The notes under the pieces are model-generated. The model was not told where the DNA came from. It was given only the letters and a program-made list of their open reading frames with translations, and searched no databases. This document shows positions 28,054-36,422 of a stretch of 36,757 bases of DNA, piece after piece (within the stretch, counting starts at the first letter, position 1; each line of letters starts with the position of its first letter). Origin of the DNA: Bog-532 sp036495425 (GTDB taxonomy: Bacteria; Actinomycetota; Actinomycetes; Streptosporangiales; Streptosporangiaceae); NCBI GenBank assembly GCA_036495425.1, contig DASXMW010000149.1:1-36757 (forward strand), given 5' to 3'. Made by a program: the position numbers and the translations under genes.

Positions 28054-30645
28054 CTAGGAGTCGGGGAACTGGACGTCGATCTGGAACTCGGGGCCGGGAC
28101 CAGGCTCGATGAGCAGGGTGCCGACGTTGCCGGCGGCGGCGATGTCGCCCTGGGCTGGGCGCAGCACTTGCACGGCAGACGCCGGCGCGGTGACCCGGAC
28201 CGTGCTCGCGGGGGCCCGCATGGACAACCGGGCCTCGGACTTGGCCTTGCGGATGGCGCTGATCACCGCGGCCGCGGCCGTGACGACGGCGGGGTCTGCG
28301 GCCGCCCCCGCCGCCGCCCCCAGGGCCGGGGCCTCCGGCCACGGGCTGGTGTGGACCGAGTCGTCGTGCCACCAGGACCAGGCTTCCTCGGTGCAGAACG
28401 GCAGGAACGGCGCGAACAGCCGGAGCAGCACGGACAGGGCCGAGCGCAGGGCCAGCCGGGCCGACTCGGCCGCGGCGTCCCCGGACCCGGGGCCAGCCCC
28501 GGGGCCGGCCGGACCATCGTCCCCGTAGGCCCGCTGCTTGACCAGCTCCAGGTAGTCGTCGCAGAACGACCAGAAGAACCGCTCGGTGACCTCCAGCGCG
28601 CTGGTGTACTCGAAGCCGGCCAGGGCCGCGGTGGCCCGGGCCACCACCTCGTCGAGGGCGGCCAGCATGGCCCGGTCCAGGGTCTCGGTGACCTCGGCAC
28701 CCGCGGCCGGCTCGGGGAACCCGAGCACGAACCGGCTGGCGTTGACGATCTTGGTGGCCAGCCGGCGGCCCACCTTCATCTGGCCCTGGTCGAAGGCGGT
28801 GTCGGCACCGGGGCGGCCGCCCGCCGCCCAGTACCGCACGGCGTCCGAGCCGAACTGCTCCAGCAGGCCGATCGGCGTGACCACGTTGCCCTTGGACTTG
28901 CTCATCTTCTTGCGGTCCGGGTCGAGGATGAAGCCGGACAGGGCCACGTGCCGCCACGGCAGCGTGCCCGAGCCCAGCTCGGCCCGCAGCACGGTCGAGA
29001 ACAGCCAGGTGCGGATGATGTCGTGGGCCTGCGGGCGCAGGTCCATGGGGTAGGTCAGGGCGTAGCGTTCCTCGTCCTCGGCCCAGCCGCACACGATCTG
29101 CGGGGTCAGCGACGAGGTCGCCCAGGTGTCCATGACGTCCGGGTCGGCGGTGAAGCCGCCCGGACGGCCCCGCTGGTCCTCGGCGTAACCGGGCGCGGTG
29201 GCCGAGGACGGGTCGACCGGCAGCGTGTCCGGGGCGGCCAGGATCGGCGCGCCGTAGTCCGGCTCGGCCACCTCGTCGAGCGGATACCAGACCGGGAACG
29301 GGACGCCGAAGAACCGCTGCCGGCTGATCAGCCAGTCGCTGTTCAGGCCGCGCACCCAGTCGTCGTAGCGGGTCTTCATGTAGGCCGGGTGCCACCGCAG
29401 CTCGGCGCCCCGCCGCAGCAGCGCGTCCCGGTGCTCGACCGACCGGATGAACCACTGCCGGCTGGACACGATCTCCAGCGGCTTGTCGCCCTTCTCGTAG
29501 AACTTCACCGGCCGCCGCACCGGCCGCGGGTCGCCTTCCAGGTCGCCGGACTCCCGCAGCAGTTCCACCACCCGCTCCCGGGCGGTGAACACCGTGGCCC
29601 CGGTCAGCTGGCGGTAGGCGGCGCGCCCGGCCGGGTCGTCCAGCCCGGCGGGCGGGGTGTCCAGAATGCGCCCGTCGCGGCCGATGATCGTCCGGTTCGG
29701 CAGCTTCAGCTCCCGCCACCACTGGACGTCGGCCAGGTCGCCGAAGGTGCAGCACATGGCGATGCCCGCGCCACGATCGCGTTCGGCGGCCGGATGGGCC
29801 AGGATCGGCACCGGGACCCCGAACACCGGCGAGACTGCCTGGTGGCCGAACAGCGGCTGATACCGCTCGTCGTCGGGATGGGCGATCAGGGCCACGCAGG
29901 CGGGCAGCAGCTCCGGCCGGGTGGTCTCGATGTCGACTCCGCCCCCGGTGGGCAGGTGGAACCGGATCCGGTGCCAGGCCCCCGGGTGCTCCCGGTCCTC
30001 CAGTTCGGCCTGGGCCACCGCGGTGCGGAACCCGACGTCCCACAGGGTGGGCGCCTCGGCCTGGTAGGCCTGGCCCTGGGCCAGCAGCTGCAGGAACCCC
30101 AGCTGGGACAGGCGCTGGGCCCGCGGTCCGATCGTGGTGTAGGTCATCGACCAGTCGACCGACAGGCCGAGCCGGCGCCACAGCCGCTCGAAGGCCTGCT
30201 CGTCCTCGGCGGCCAGGGTCTCGCACAGCTCGACGAAGTTCCGGCGCGAGATGTCCACCGCGCGCTGGCCCTTGGCCGCTTGTGCCGCGGGCACGGCGAA
30301 GGCCGGGTCGTAGGGCAGCGAGGGGTCGCAGCGCACGCCGTAGTAGTTCTGCACCCGGCGCTCGGTCGGCAGCCCGTTGTCGTCCCAGCCCATCGGGTAG
30401 AACACGTGCTTACCGGTCATCCGCTGGAACCGGGCCACGATGTCGGTGTGGGTGTAGGAGAACACGTGCCCCACGTGCAGCGACCCGCTCACCGTGGGCG
30501 GCGGCGTGTCGATCGAGAACACCTCGGCCCGGTCGGCCGACTTCGGGAACCGGTACAGCCCGGCTTCGTCCCATACCCGCGCCCACTTGACGTCGATGCC
30601 GTCCAGTGACGGCCGGCCGGGCACGGTGGGCGTGGTCTCGGGCAA
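28054..30645 (-). CDS. valS: Valine--tRNA ligase
   Basis: The 863-residue class I synthetase has the HIGH motif as HVGH (57-60), the KMSKS loop KMSKSKGN (580-587), the editing domain between, and the anticodon-binding helical domain (from about 640). The stretch MGWDDNGLPTERRVQNYYGVRCDPSLPYD is typical of the shorter ValRS type found in some actinobacteria, which lacks the long C-terminal coiled coil. The start is read as TTG 30645, with GAGGAG nine bases before. No T-box leader was seen upstream. Confidence 0.95.
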   Translation of the reverse strand: MPETTPTVPGRPSLDGIDVKWARVWDEAGLYRFPKSADRAEVFSIDTPPPTVSGSLHVGHVFSYTHTDIVARFQRMTGKHVFYPMGWDDNGLPTERRVQNYYGVRCDPSLPYDPAFAVPAAQAAKGQRAVDISRRNFVELCETLAAEDEQAFERLWRRLGLSVDWSMTYTTIGPRAQRLSQLGFLQLLAQGQAYQAEAPTLWDVGFRTAVAQAELEDREHPGAWHRIRFHLPTGGGVDIETTRPELLPACVALIAHPDDERYQPLFGHQAVSPVFGVPVPILAHPAAERDRGAGIAMCCTFGDLADVQWWRELKLPNRTIIGRDGRILDTPPAGLDDPAGRAAYRQLTGATVFTARERVVELLRESGDLEGDPRPVRRPVKFYEKGDKPLEIVSSRQWFIRSVEHRDALLRRGAELRWHPAYMKTRYDDWVRGLNSDWLISRQRFFGVPFPVWYPLDEVAEPDYGAPILAAPDTLPVDPSSATAPGYAEDQRGRPGGFTADPDVMDTWATSSLTPQIVCGWAEDEERYALTYPMDLRPQAHDIIRTWLFSTVLRAELGSGTLPWRHVALSGFILDPDRKKMSKSKGNVVTPIGLLEQFGSDAVRYWAAGGRPGADTAFDQGQMKVGRRLATKIVNASRFVLGFPEPAAGAEVTETLDRAMLAALDEVVARATAALAGFEYTSALEVTERFFWSFCDDYLELVKQRAYGDDGPAGPGAGPGSGDAAAESARLALRSALSVLLRLFAPFLPFCTEEAWSWWHDDSVHTSPWPEAPALGAAAGAAADPAVVTAAAAVISAIRKAKSEARLSMRAPASTVRVTAPASAVQVLRPAQGDIAAAGNVGTLLIEPGPGPEFQIDVQFPDS

Positions 30646-30764
30646 CGTTCTCGGCTCCTCGGGCGGACAGGGCGAACTTCAACATTAGCGTTCCGGGGCT
30701 CCGGCCCCGGGCCGCGCCGGGCTGCTGGGGCGCCAGGGCCGCGACGTTAAAACATTAAAAGGAA

Positions 30765-30807
30765 ACGCGGGGTCGCGGTCAGCATAAAACCGGCCGTGAC
30801 CTCGCGT
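30765..30807 (-). terminator. Terminator after the 50-residue membrane-peptide gene
   Basis: Arms 30765-30778 and 30794-30807 pair over 14 bases with two mismatches. Read on the minus strand it follows the small membrane gene by nine bases and is followed by TTTCCTTTT, a T-rich tail unusual in this GC-rich sequence. It separates that gene from valS. The two mismatches are G-U pairs on the plus strand, so it could also fold in plus-strand RNA. Confidence 0.6.
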
Positions 30808-30815
30808 AAAAGGAT

Positions 30816-30968
30816 TTAACCCACGTACCAGTAGAAGGGCCCGTGGTGGCTGGCGGCCAGCGCGATCAGTACCACGAAGATCAGTACGTCGACGATGCCC
30901 AGCACCACGTCGGCCCAGGCCAGGCCGTGGTGACCCGCGCCCCGGCGGGCCGGCTGACTGTCCCGCAC
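30816..30968 (-). CDS. Small single-helix membrane protein, 50 residues
   Basis: GTG 30968 has a strong GGAGGA ribosome site six bases upstream and opens a 50-codon frame ending in TAA 30816-30818. After a basic N-terminus (RDSQPARRGAGHHGLAWA) comes one membrane helix (DVVLGIVDVLIFVVLIALAA, about 20-39) and an aromatic tail HHGPFYWYVG. A longer frame to 31031 lacks a ribosome site. A hairpin with a T-tail follows. Function unknown; the good start, membrane profile and terminator argue that it is a real monocistronic gene. Confidence 0.7.
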   Translation of the reverse strand: MRDSQPARRGAGHHGLAWADVVLGIVDVLIFVVLIALAASHHGPFYWYVG

Positions 30969-31211
30969 ATTCGTTCCTCCGCTCGTCGAATGCTGAACGA
31001 GCGCCGGTAGGCCCGCCAATTTTCGGGCCATGCGAACAAGGTCAAATTTTTACTTTTAAATACACATCCCGGAGTGGCCGGCCCGGCCGGCGGCCCGAAC
31101 CAGGGCGGTCCCGCCGGCCGCGTGTGACGCATCCCCGATTGCGCGGGCGGCCAGCAAGTCGTCTACTGGTAAGGGCTAGCTAGCCGCCGCCTCGGAGACG
31201 GGGAACCGAAG

Positions 31212-31586
31212 ATGCCGATGTCAGAGTATGAGGAACGCCGCTGGCGTGAGCTGGAAGCTCAGCTCGCCCAGGAGCGGCGGCTGGTCGCTCTCGCGCGCCG
31301 CGTGGGGTCGGTTCGCACCGAGCCCCGCAGCCCGGTCCGGCCGCGCACGCGGGCCAGAATCCCGGCCCGCACCTACTTCCTGTGGGCTCTCGGTGGCTCG
31401 CTCGGCCTGATCCTCGTCCTGATCGGCGCCCTCACCCACAACGCGCTGATCAACACGGCCGGGATCATCGTCCTGACCGGATCGCTGGTGCTGGTCGGGG
31501 TGGCCCTGATCGCGGTCGGGCTCAACCGCTCCCGGCGCGAGCACGCCGACGACCGGGAGTGGCAGGCCCCGCCCCCGCGCCTGTAG
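31212..31586 (+). CDS. DUF3040-type membrane protein
   Basis: The 124-residue protein begins MPMSEYEERRWRELEAQLAQ, matching the MxLSExExRxLxELE opening of DUF3040 proteins. It then has a basic region and two membrane helices (about 54-74 and 80-104) before a polar tail. These small actinobacterial proteins have no known activity. The F420-type oxidoreductase gene starts 11 bases after its stop, so the two are probably co-transcribed. A 12-bp palindrome GGCTAGCTAGCC lies at 31174-31185, upstream. Confidence 0.75.
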   Translation: MPMSEYEERRWRELEAQLAQERRLVALARRVGSVRTEPRSPVRPRTRARIPARTYFLWALGGSLGLILVLIGALTHNALINTAGIIVLTGSLVLVGVALIAVGLNRSRREHADDREWQAPPPRL

Positions 31587-31597
31587 GGGCCCGCGCC

Positions 31598-32488
31598 ATG
31601 CGGGTCGGGCTGCACGCTCTGGGTATCGGCCCCGGCGCCCGCCCAGAGGTCATGCGCGCGGTCGCCACCGCGGCCGAGACAGCGGGCTTCGCCACCTTGT
31701 GGTCGGGCGAGCACGTGGTGCTGGTGGACCGGCCGGACTCGCGTTACCCGTACGCGGCCGACGGCCGCATCGCCGTGCCCGCGGCGGCCGACTGGCTGGA
31801 TCCGCTGCTCGGGCTGGGCTACCTGGCCGCCGTGACGACCCGGATCGGCCTGGCCACCGGCGTGCTGCTGCTGCCCGAGCACAACCCGGTGATCGTGGCC
31901 AAACAGGCCGCGACCCTGGACGTGCTGTCCGGCGGCCGGCTCACGCTGGGCGTGGGCATCGGCTGGTCGGCCGAGGAGTTCGCCGCCCTGGGCGTCCCGT
32001 TCGGCCGGCGCGGCCGGCGCACCGAGGAGTACCTGGCCGCCATGCGCACGCTCTGGGCCGAGGATGTCGCCTCGTTCCACGGCGAGTTCACCAGCTTCGA
32101 GGCCGTCCGGGTCAACCCCAGGCCGGTGCGCGGCCGGCGCCTCCCGGTGGTGATCGGGGGCAACGGCGACCGAGCCCTGGAGCGGGTGGCGGCCTGCGGG
32201 GACGGCTGGTACGGCTTCAACGTGCCCGCCGCGGCCGTGCCCGAGCGGGTCACGGCGCTGGCCGCGCGCTGTCAGCGGCACGGCCGCGAGCTGGGCGAGC
32301 TGATCGTGGCGGTGGCCGTGGCCGACGGCTCGCCCGGCCTGCTGCCCGAGCTGGGCCGGCTCGGCGTGACCGAGTACGTCGTGGTGGCGACGCCACCGGA
32401 TGAGCCGTCGGCCGCCACCGCCTGGGTGGCCGGGCTGGCCGCCGAGTGGGGCGTCACCCCTGACGGGCCGCTGGCAGCCGCCCGCTGA
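31598..32488 (+). CDS. LLM-class F420-dependent oxidoreductase
   Basis: The 296-residue protein is a luciferase-like (TIM-barrel) oxidoreductase of the TIGR03619-like F420 group: FATLWSGEHVVLVDRPDSRYPY, TTRIGLATGVLLLPEHNPVIVAKQAATLDVLSGGRLTLGVGIGWSAEEFAALGVPF, and RRTEEYLAAMRTLW are characteristic. It would use reduced F420 (or FMN) to reduce or oxidise an organic substrate. ATG 31598 begins 11 bases after the DUF3040 gene; a longer upstream frame overlaps that gene and is rejected. The substrate is unknown. Confidence 0.9.
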   Translation: MRVGLHALGIGPGARPEVMRAVATAAETAGFATLWSGEHVVLVDRPDSRYPYAADGRIAVPAAADWLDPLLGLGYLAAVTTRIGLATGVLLLPEHNPVIVAKQAATLDVLSGGRLTLGVGIGWSAEEFAALGVPFGRRGRRTEEYLAAMRTLWAEDVASFHGEFTSFEAVRVNPRPVRGRRLPVVIGGNGDRALERVAACGDGWYGFNVPAAAVPERVTALAARCQRHGRELGELIVAVAVADGSPGLLPELGRLGVTEYVVVATPPDEPSAATAWVAGLAAEWGVTPDGPLAAAR

Positions 32489-32538
32489 TCGTGGTGCCCT
32501 GGCCCGGACAGTGCTGGCTCGAATAGGGAGGAAAACCA

Positions 32539-33384
32539 ATGAGTACTCAATTGCGCAGCCTGCTGGCCGGCAACTTCGATCAGCTGCGGTATGAGCCCAC
32601 CGCCAAACGGATCCGGGCCAAGCTCGCGGGCCGGACCGTGGCCGACACCACCGGGGCCGCGCTGGTGTGGGAGCCGCGCCGGGTGGTGCCGTCCTACGCG
32701 GTGCCCCGGTCCGACGTGCGCGGCGACCTGGTGCCGGCGTCGATCGATGATGCTGCCGGACCCACCGGGGCCGGCTTTTCCCTGCCCGACGTGACCAATC
32801 TGCTGGTGCTGGATCCGCGGATCCCGTTCGCCATCCACACCACCGAAGGCCTGGCCGTCGACCTGGACGCGGCCGGCCAGCACCGGCCCGCGGCCGGGTT
32901 CCTGCCCGGCGACCCGGACCTGGCCGGCCTGGTCGTGCTGGATTTCGCGGCGTTCGATGCCTGGTACGAGGAGGACGAGCGCAACGTCGCCCATCCGCGC
33001 GATCCGTTCCACCGCGTCGACGTGCTGCCCAGCTCGCGCCGGGTGCGCCTGGAACTGGACGGCCAGGTGCTGGCGGACAGCTCCCGGCCAATGCTGCTGT
33101 TCGAGACCATGCTGCCCACCCGGTACTACCTGCCGCGGGCGGACGTGACCGCCGAGCTGACCGCCAGCCCGACCCGGACCTGGTGCGCCTACAAGGGCCA
33201 GGCTTCGTACTTCTCGGTCACCGTGGCCGGCCGGCCAGTATCCGACCTGGCCTGGACCTACGAGGACCCACGGCACGACGCCACCCAGGTCCGCGACCTG
33301 ATCGCGTTCTTCGACGAACGGATCGACGTCATCGTGGACGGCAAGCCCCAGCCGCGCCCGGTCACCCCCTGGTCGGACGGCTGA
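32539..33384 (+). CDS. DUF427 protein with two repeated domains
   Basis: This 281-residue protein contains two DUF427 modules: one at about 15-130 (KLAGRTVADTTGAALVWEPRRVVPSYAVPRSDV) and one at about 165-270 (RVRLELDGQVLADSSRPMLLFETMLPTRYYLPRADVTAELTASPTRTWCAYKGQASYFSV). The second is closer to the consensus. DUF427 proteins are widespread in actinomycetes without an assigned function. ATG 32539 has GGGAGGA seven bases before it. It is 50 bases after the LLM gene, possibly the same transcript. Confidence 0.88.
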   Translation: MSTQLRSLLAGNFDQLRYEPTAKRIRAKLAGRTVADTTGAALVWEPRRVVPSYAVPRSDVRGDLVPASIDDAAGPTGAGFSLPDVTNLLVLDPRIPFAIHTTEGLAVDLDAAGQHRPAAGFLPGDPDLAGLVVLDFAAFDAWYEEDERNVAHPRDPFHRVDVLPSSRRVRLELDGQVLADSSRPMLLFETMLPTRYYLPRADVTAELTASPTRTWCAYKGQASYFSVTVAGRPVSDLAWTYEDPRHDATQVRDLIAFFDERIDVIVDGKPQPRPVTPWSDG

Positions 33385-33998
33385 CGAGGCGGCCCGGTCA
33401 TGAGGTGATGAAGTCGCGGCCGTGTAGGAAGGCCGTAGCCCGGGCCTGCGGCTGGGGCACGTGCATTTGAAGCAATTCGGCCTGTCGGCTCGGGGCTGGG
33501 TCATATTGCCGTAGACCCGCGTGAGGCTCATTGGCCTCCGGTTCGTCCTGGCCGGGGTCATCGAAAGCGCGGGGCCAGAATAATTGCTTTTGCTAAACCA
33601 ACTGCCGACCGCCCGCAAGCCGCTCCCTGCTTTGGCTCCCGAAATGGGGCAGCGGGATGCGAAACGCAACCCGCAGGCCACAAGATGCTCTGTGACCTGC
33701 GGATCAGTCGGTCGGGCGGGGAGTTTCATACACCATCTGAACGGGCGTGGTCCTTCCAGCCCAAAGTGGCCTCGAGGTCCTTGCGCAATGAGTCCAACGA
33801 GGACCATCATGTTGTCCACTGTCACCGCGTCCTTTTTGTCAAAATTTGAATCGATGCGGTGGTCGCCGCGAGTGGGGGGGCGGGGACCTCAGTTCTGTCA
33901 CCTCATTTCGTGCGCCATGCCCATGAACGTGACTGCCGTCGAGTCGCTCGATCGGCACCAGGTTCTAGCTAGCGGTCGCCACCCAAGGAGGGGTTCAG
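33385..33998. other. Gene-less stretch of 614 bases with a hairpin
   Basis: No frame here looks like a gene; by eye the composition is less GC-rich than most of the window, with A/T-rich patches at 33581-33595 and 33831-33855. An inverted repeat (33671-33682 against 33691-33702, 12 bases, one mismatch, 8-base loop) is the clearest structure. The final part holds the ribosome site AAGGAGGGG for the beta-helix gene. Confidence 0.5.
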
Positions 33999-35303
33999 AT
34001 GACCGAAGTGGGGAAAGTCGTGGCTCGAACGGGGCGAAGAGCCCTGAGATCGTTGCCGGCCCTGGTTCTGATTGCCGGTACCGGTGCGCTGTTGCCGCTT
34101 GGCACCGCAGCGGCGAACGCGTCACCGATGCACGCACGCCACACTCTCGCTGTGGCTACCAAAGGCTCCGATAGCGGCAACTGCCGGTGGAGGCCCTGCA
34201 AGACGCTCGGTCACGCCCTCACCCAGGCTGGCCCGAACGACAAGATCGTTATCTATCCGGGCATCTACCCCGAGTCGGCCAACGCCAATGTCGTCAAGCC
34301 GGGCCTTACTGGCCTCACGATCAAATCCATCGGGTCGGCGGCTCGCACGGTCATTGACGCCACCGGCAACGCCAACGGCATCCTCATCCAGGCGAGCGGG
34401 GTGTCGGTCACCGGGCTCACCGTGAAGAACGCCAACCTGGAGGGCATCTTGGCCGAGCCTCCGGTGAGTTCCTGGCCCAAGGGACCCACCTCGGCTCCGG
34501 CCAATATCTCGCACGTGACGATCGCTGGCAATGCCGTTGTCCACAACGACCGGGCCTACAACACGAGCCTGCCGCCCGACGCAGCCTGCCCCAGTTCGCG
34601 TACGGACGCCGACGACTGCGGCGAGGGCCTCCACCTCCTCGGAGTGAGCTGGTCCAAGGTGATCGGCAACAACGTGTCCCACAACGTAGGGGGCATCCTT
34701 GTCAGCGACGGTGGCTTCGGGATCTCAGTCGGCCCCGCAGCGCACAACCTGATCGCCTACAACCGGTCCACGGACAACGCTTTCGACTGCGGCGTCACCC
34801 TGCCCGGCCACGACCCTCGCGCGGTCGCCACGACCGGCCCGAACACCGGCAAGCCCCAGCCCAACCTGGCCGGAGTGTATGGCAATCAGATCGTCCACAA
34901 TGTCTCGACGGGTAACGGCGCCGCCGGGCTGCTCGACGCCACGCCCTACCCGGGGACCGGCTCATACGACAATCTCTTCGCCGACAACGTTGCGAGCGGC
35001 AACGGGAACGCCGGCTTCGTCCTCCATAGCCATGCGCCTCTGCAGGACGTCAGCGGCCTCGTCGTGGTCGGGAACCGGATCGGGCAGAACAACCTGGCCG
35101 GCGACCCCGATACCGGCGTAATGCCTACCACAGGGGTCATGCTGCTCTCGGTTGCGGTGCCGACGAGGATTGTCGTCGCGGGCAACACGATCTTCCACAA
35201 CGTAAATGGAGTGGCGTTCAACAGCAACATCACCGTGGTCGGTCACAACCGGTTTGCCCACGTGACCAACCATTACTTCCGCTACACTCCGCCGGCCCCG
35301 TAA
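33999..35303 (+). CDS. Secreted right-handed beta-helix repeat protein
   Basis: The 434-residue precursor has a signal peptide (basic start, hydrophobic core about 18-40, cleavage near ANASP). The mature part opens with LAVATKGSDSGNCRWRPCKTLGHALTQAGPNDKIVIYPGIYPES, the usual entry to a pectate-lyase-like parallel beta-helix. It continues with NGILIQASGVSVTGLTVKNA, GNNVSHNVGGILVSDG, YGNQIVHNVSTGNGAAGLL and GNTIFHNVNGVAF rungs with Asn ladders. No catalytic residues are assignable. ATG 33999 has AAGGAGG. Codon choice is less GC-biased than that of neighbours, hinting at acquisition by transfer. A possible role is polysaccharide binding or cleavage outside the cell. Confidence 0.85.
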   Translation: MTEVGKVVARTGRRALRSLPALVLIAGTGALLPLGTAAANASPMHARHTLAVATKGSDSGNCRWRPCKTLGHALTQAGPNDKIVIYPGIYPESANANVVKPGLTGLTIKSIGSAARTVIDATGNANGILIQASGVSVTGLTVKNANLEGILAEPPVSSWPKGPTSAPANISHVTIAGNAVVHNDRAYNTSLPPDAACPSSRTDADDCGEGLHLLGVSWSKVIGNNVSHNVGGILVSDGGFGISVGPAAHNLIAYNRSTDNAFDCGVTLPGHDPRAVATTGPNTGKPQPNLAGVYGNQIVHNVSTGNGAAGLLDATPYPGTGSYDNLFADNVASGNGNAGFVLHSHAPLQDVSGLVVVGNRIGQNNLAGDPDTGVMPTTGVMLLSVAVPTRIVVAGNTIFHNVNGVAFNSNITVVGHNRFAHVTNHYFRYTPPAP

Positions 35304-35330
35304 GAGACCACCGTCTCCAAGTCAGAATGC

Positions 35331-35381
35331 ACGGCCAGGGGGCCGGGTAGGCGATTTCCAGCCACTCGGCCCCTTGGCCGT
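35331..35381 (+). terminator. Hairpin terminator after the beta-helix gene
   Basis: Arms 35331-35345 and 35367-35381 are complementary over 15 bases with one mismatch and a 21-base loop. A small hairpin GAGAC/GTCTC also sits directly behind the stop codon (35304-35317). Confidence 0.6.
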
Positions 35382-35531
35382 CCTCGCTCACAGATGACCA
35401 ATCGCACCCTGTCGTGGTCGCACCACACCGTCCCAGAACCGCGAGTGACGGACACCAACAGCCCTTCGAGTGACGTTACAAGGAAGGCTAATCTCGAACG
35501 GTGTTTCCCGAGGCGGGGATAGCCGGTCCCG

Positions 35532-35825
35532 GTGATCTTGTTCGGCGCCGAGCGGTCGGCCACCGGCTGGGCCGAGGTCAGCGAGGTCTTCCGCTGGCTG
35601 TCCACCCACCTGTCCCAGGGCGAGTTGCGGGTCGAAGTCCTCGCCGCCGACGTCCGGGGCGACCTGGCCTACACCGTGGCGTACGAGCACACCACCGTCT
35701 CGTTCGACGGCGGCCCGCGCCGCTACGTCCGCCTGCGCGTCACCCACCTGTTCCGTCGCGAGGACGGCGCCTGGAAGATCGTCCACCGCCACGGCGACGG
35801 CCCGTCGGCCGACCCCGGCTCCTAG
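35532..35825 (+). pseudogene. 5'-truncated SnoaL/NTF2-like protein fragment
   Basis: The frame encodes 97 residues that match only the C-terminal two thirds of a SnoaL-like (DUF4440) fold: LFGAERSATGWAEVSEVFRWL, DLAYTVAYEHTTVSF, LRVTHLFRREDGAWKIVHRHGD. The N-terminal helices (about 40 residues) are missing, since an in-frame TAG lies at 35520-35522, just before the only start (GTG 35532), and no ribosome site is present. The spacer upstream shows no matching fragment in another frame. It is likely a gene remnant left by a deletion. Confidence 0.7.
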
Positions 35826-35833
35826 CCAATGAC

Positions 35834-35861
35834 GTGCCAACCGGCCGGCCGGTTGGCACGG
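35834..35861. terminator. Perfect 28-bp palindrome after the SnoaL fragment
   Basis: The 28 bases 35834-35861 are a perfect palindrome centred on GGCC. In RNA this gives a strong hairpin of up to about 12 pairs just behind the stop (35823-35825). It is probably a terminator without T-run, but a dimeric-regulator site is possible. Confidence 0.6.
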
Positions 35862-35891
35862 CCACTGGCCGGGCGGGCTTGCCGTGCGCGG

Positions 35892-35931
35892 CTCTGGCAT
35901 GTACTTTCCTAGTGGAAAGTACATGCCAGAG
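35892..35931. promoter_or_regulatory. Perfect 18-bp inverted-repeat operator of the second membrane/regulator cassette
   Basis: Arms 35892-35909 and 35914-35931 are exactly complementary over 18 bases around a 4-base centre TAGT; the core reads TACTTTCC-TAGT-GGAAAGTA. It ends at the ribosome site AGAGGAG of the membrane-protein gene, so a bound repressor, or the RNA hairpin, would block expression. Confidence 0.75.
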
Positions 35932-35939
35932 GAGCCTGA

Positions 35940-36422
35940 ATGCGCGATGTGGCAAGCGACCCGGCCGCGCTGGAGCGGCTGCGGGTGCAGCGGAGCCGGC
36001 TGGCGGACCGGATGCGGCCGCCGTGGTGGTACCTGACCGGTTCCGCCATCTTGTGGGCGGTGCTCTTCGCGGGCCCCTTCATCTTGAAGTACCTTCTCCA
36101 CGGGGTTCCCACCTGGCCCAGCCTGATCGGCACAGCGGCGGCGCTCTGCCTGCTCCGCCTGATGCCGTGGGCCCTGGCCCGGGCCACCGGCCTGGAGGTG
36201 CGCCTCCGGAACCTCCACTATCGCCCGGGCCGTCCCGCACTGATCGCGATGATCGTGGTGCTGTTCGCCGCCGGCGAGACCGAGACCTTCCTGCTTCGCC
36301 ACGGCCTGCTCGCGGCCACGATCGTCGTCGCGGCCCTCGCGGTCGCGGCGCAGGTGGCCCTCCTGCAGGCCCGGCTGCGGGGGATCCGCCAGGAACTGCG
36401 AGCCGGGGGAGGGGCGGCGTGA
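35940..36422 (+). CDS. Four-helix membrane protein of the second membrane/regulator cassette
   Basis: The 160-residue protein has a cytoplasmic N-terminal helix rich in Arg (ALERLRVQRSRLADRM), then about four membrane helices (near 31-51, 59-78, 98-117, 119-142) and a basic tail. I recognise no catalytic motif. ATG 35940 has AGAGGAG five bases before it. Its stop overlaps the GTG of the winged-helix regulator (GTGA), so the pair is translationally coupled. The likely operator directly abuts its ribosome site. Confidence 0.82.
   Translation: MRDVASDPAALERLRVQRSRLADRMRPPWWYLTGSAILWAVLFAGPFILKYLLHGVPTWPSLIGTAAALCLLRLMPWALARATGLEVRLRNLHYRPGRPALIAMIVVLFAAGETETFLLRHGLLAATIVVAALAVAAQVALLQARLRGIRQELRAGGGAA

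Noticed and set aside
28168..30609. 813-residue plus-strand frame opposite valS
   Set aside because: Shadow of valS; low-complexity composition with no domain, while the valS strand has HVGH and KMSKS.
30646..30815. T-box riboswitch upstream of valS
   Set aside because: No T-box sequence or specifier hairpin is visible in the short leader; the hairpin there is better placed as a terminator of the upstream small gene.
33584..34174. 196-residue frame overlapping the start of the beta-helix gene
   Set aside because: No ribosome site, mixed composition, and it runs into the signal-peptide region of the well-supported gene at 33999 in another frame.
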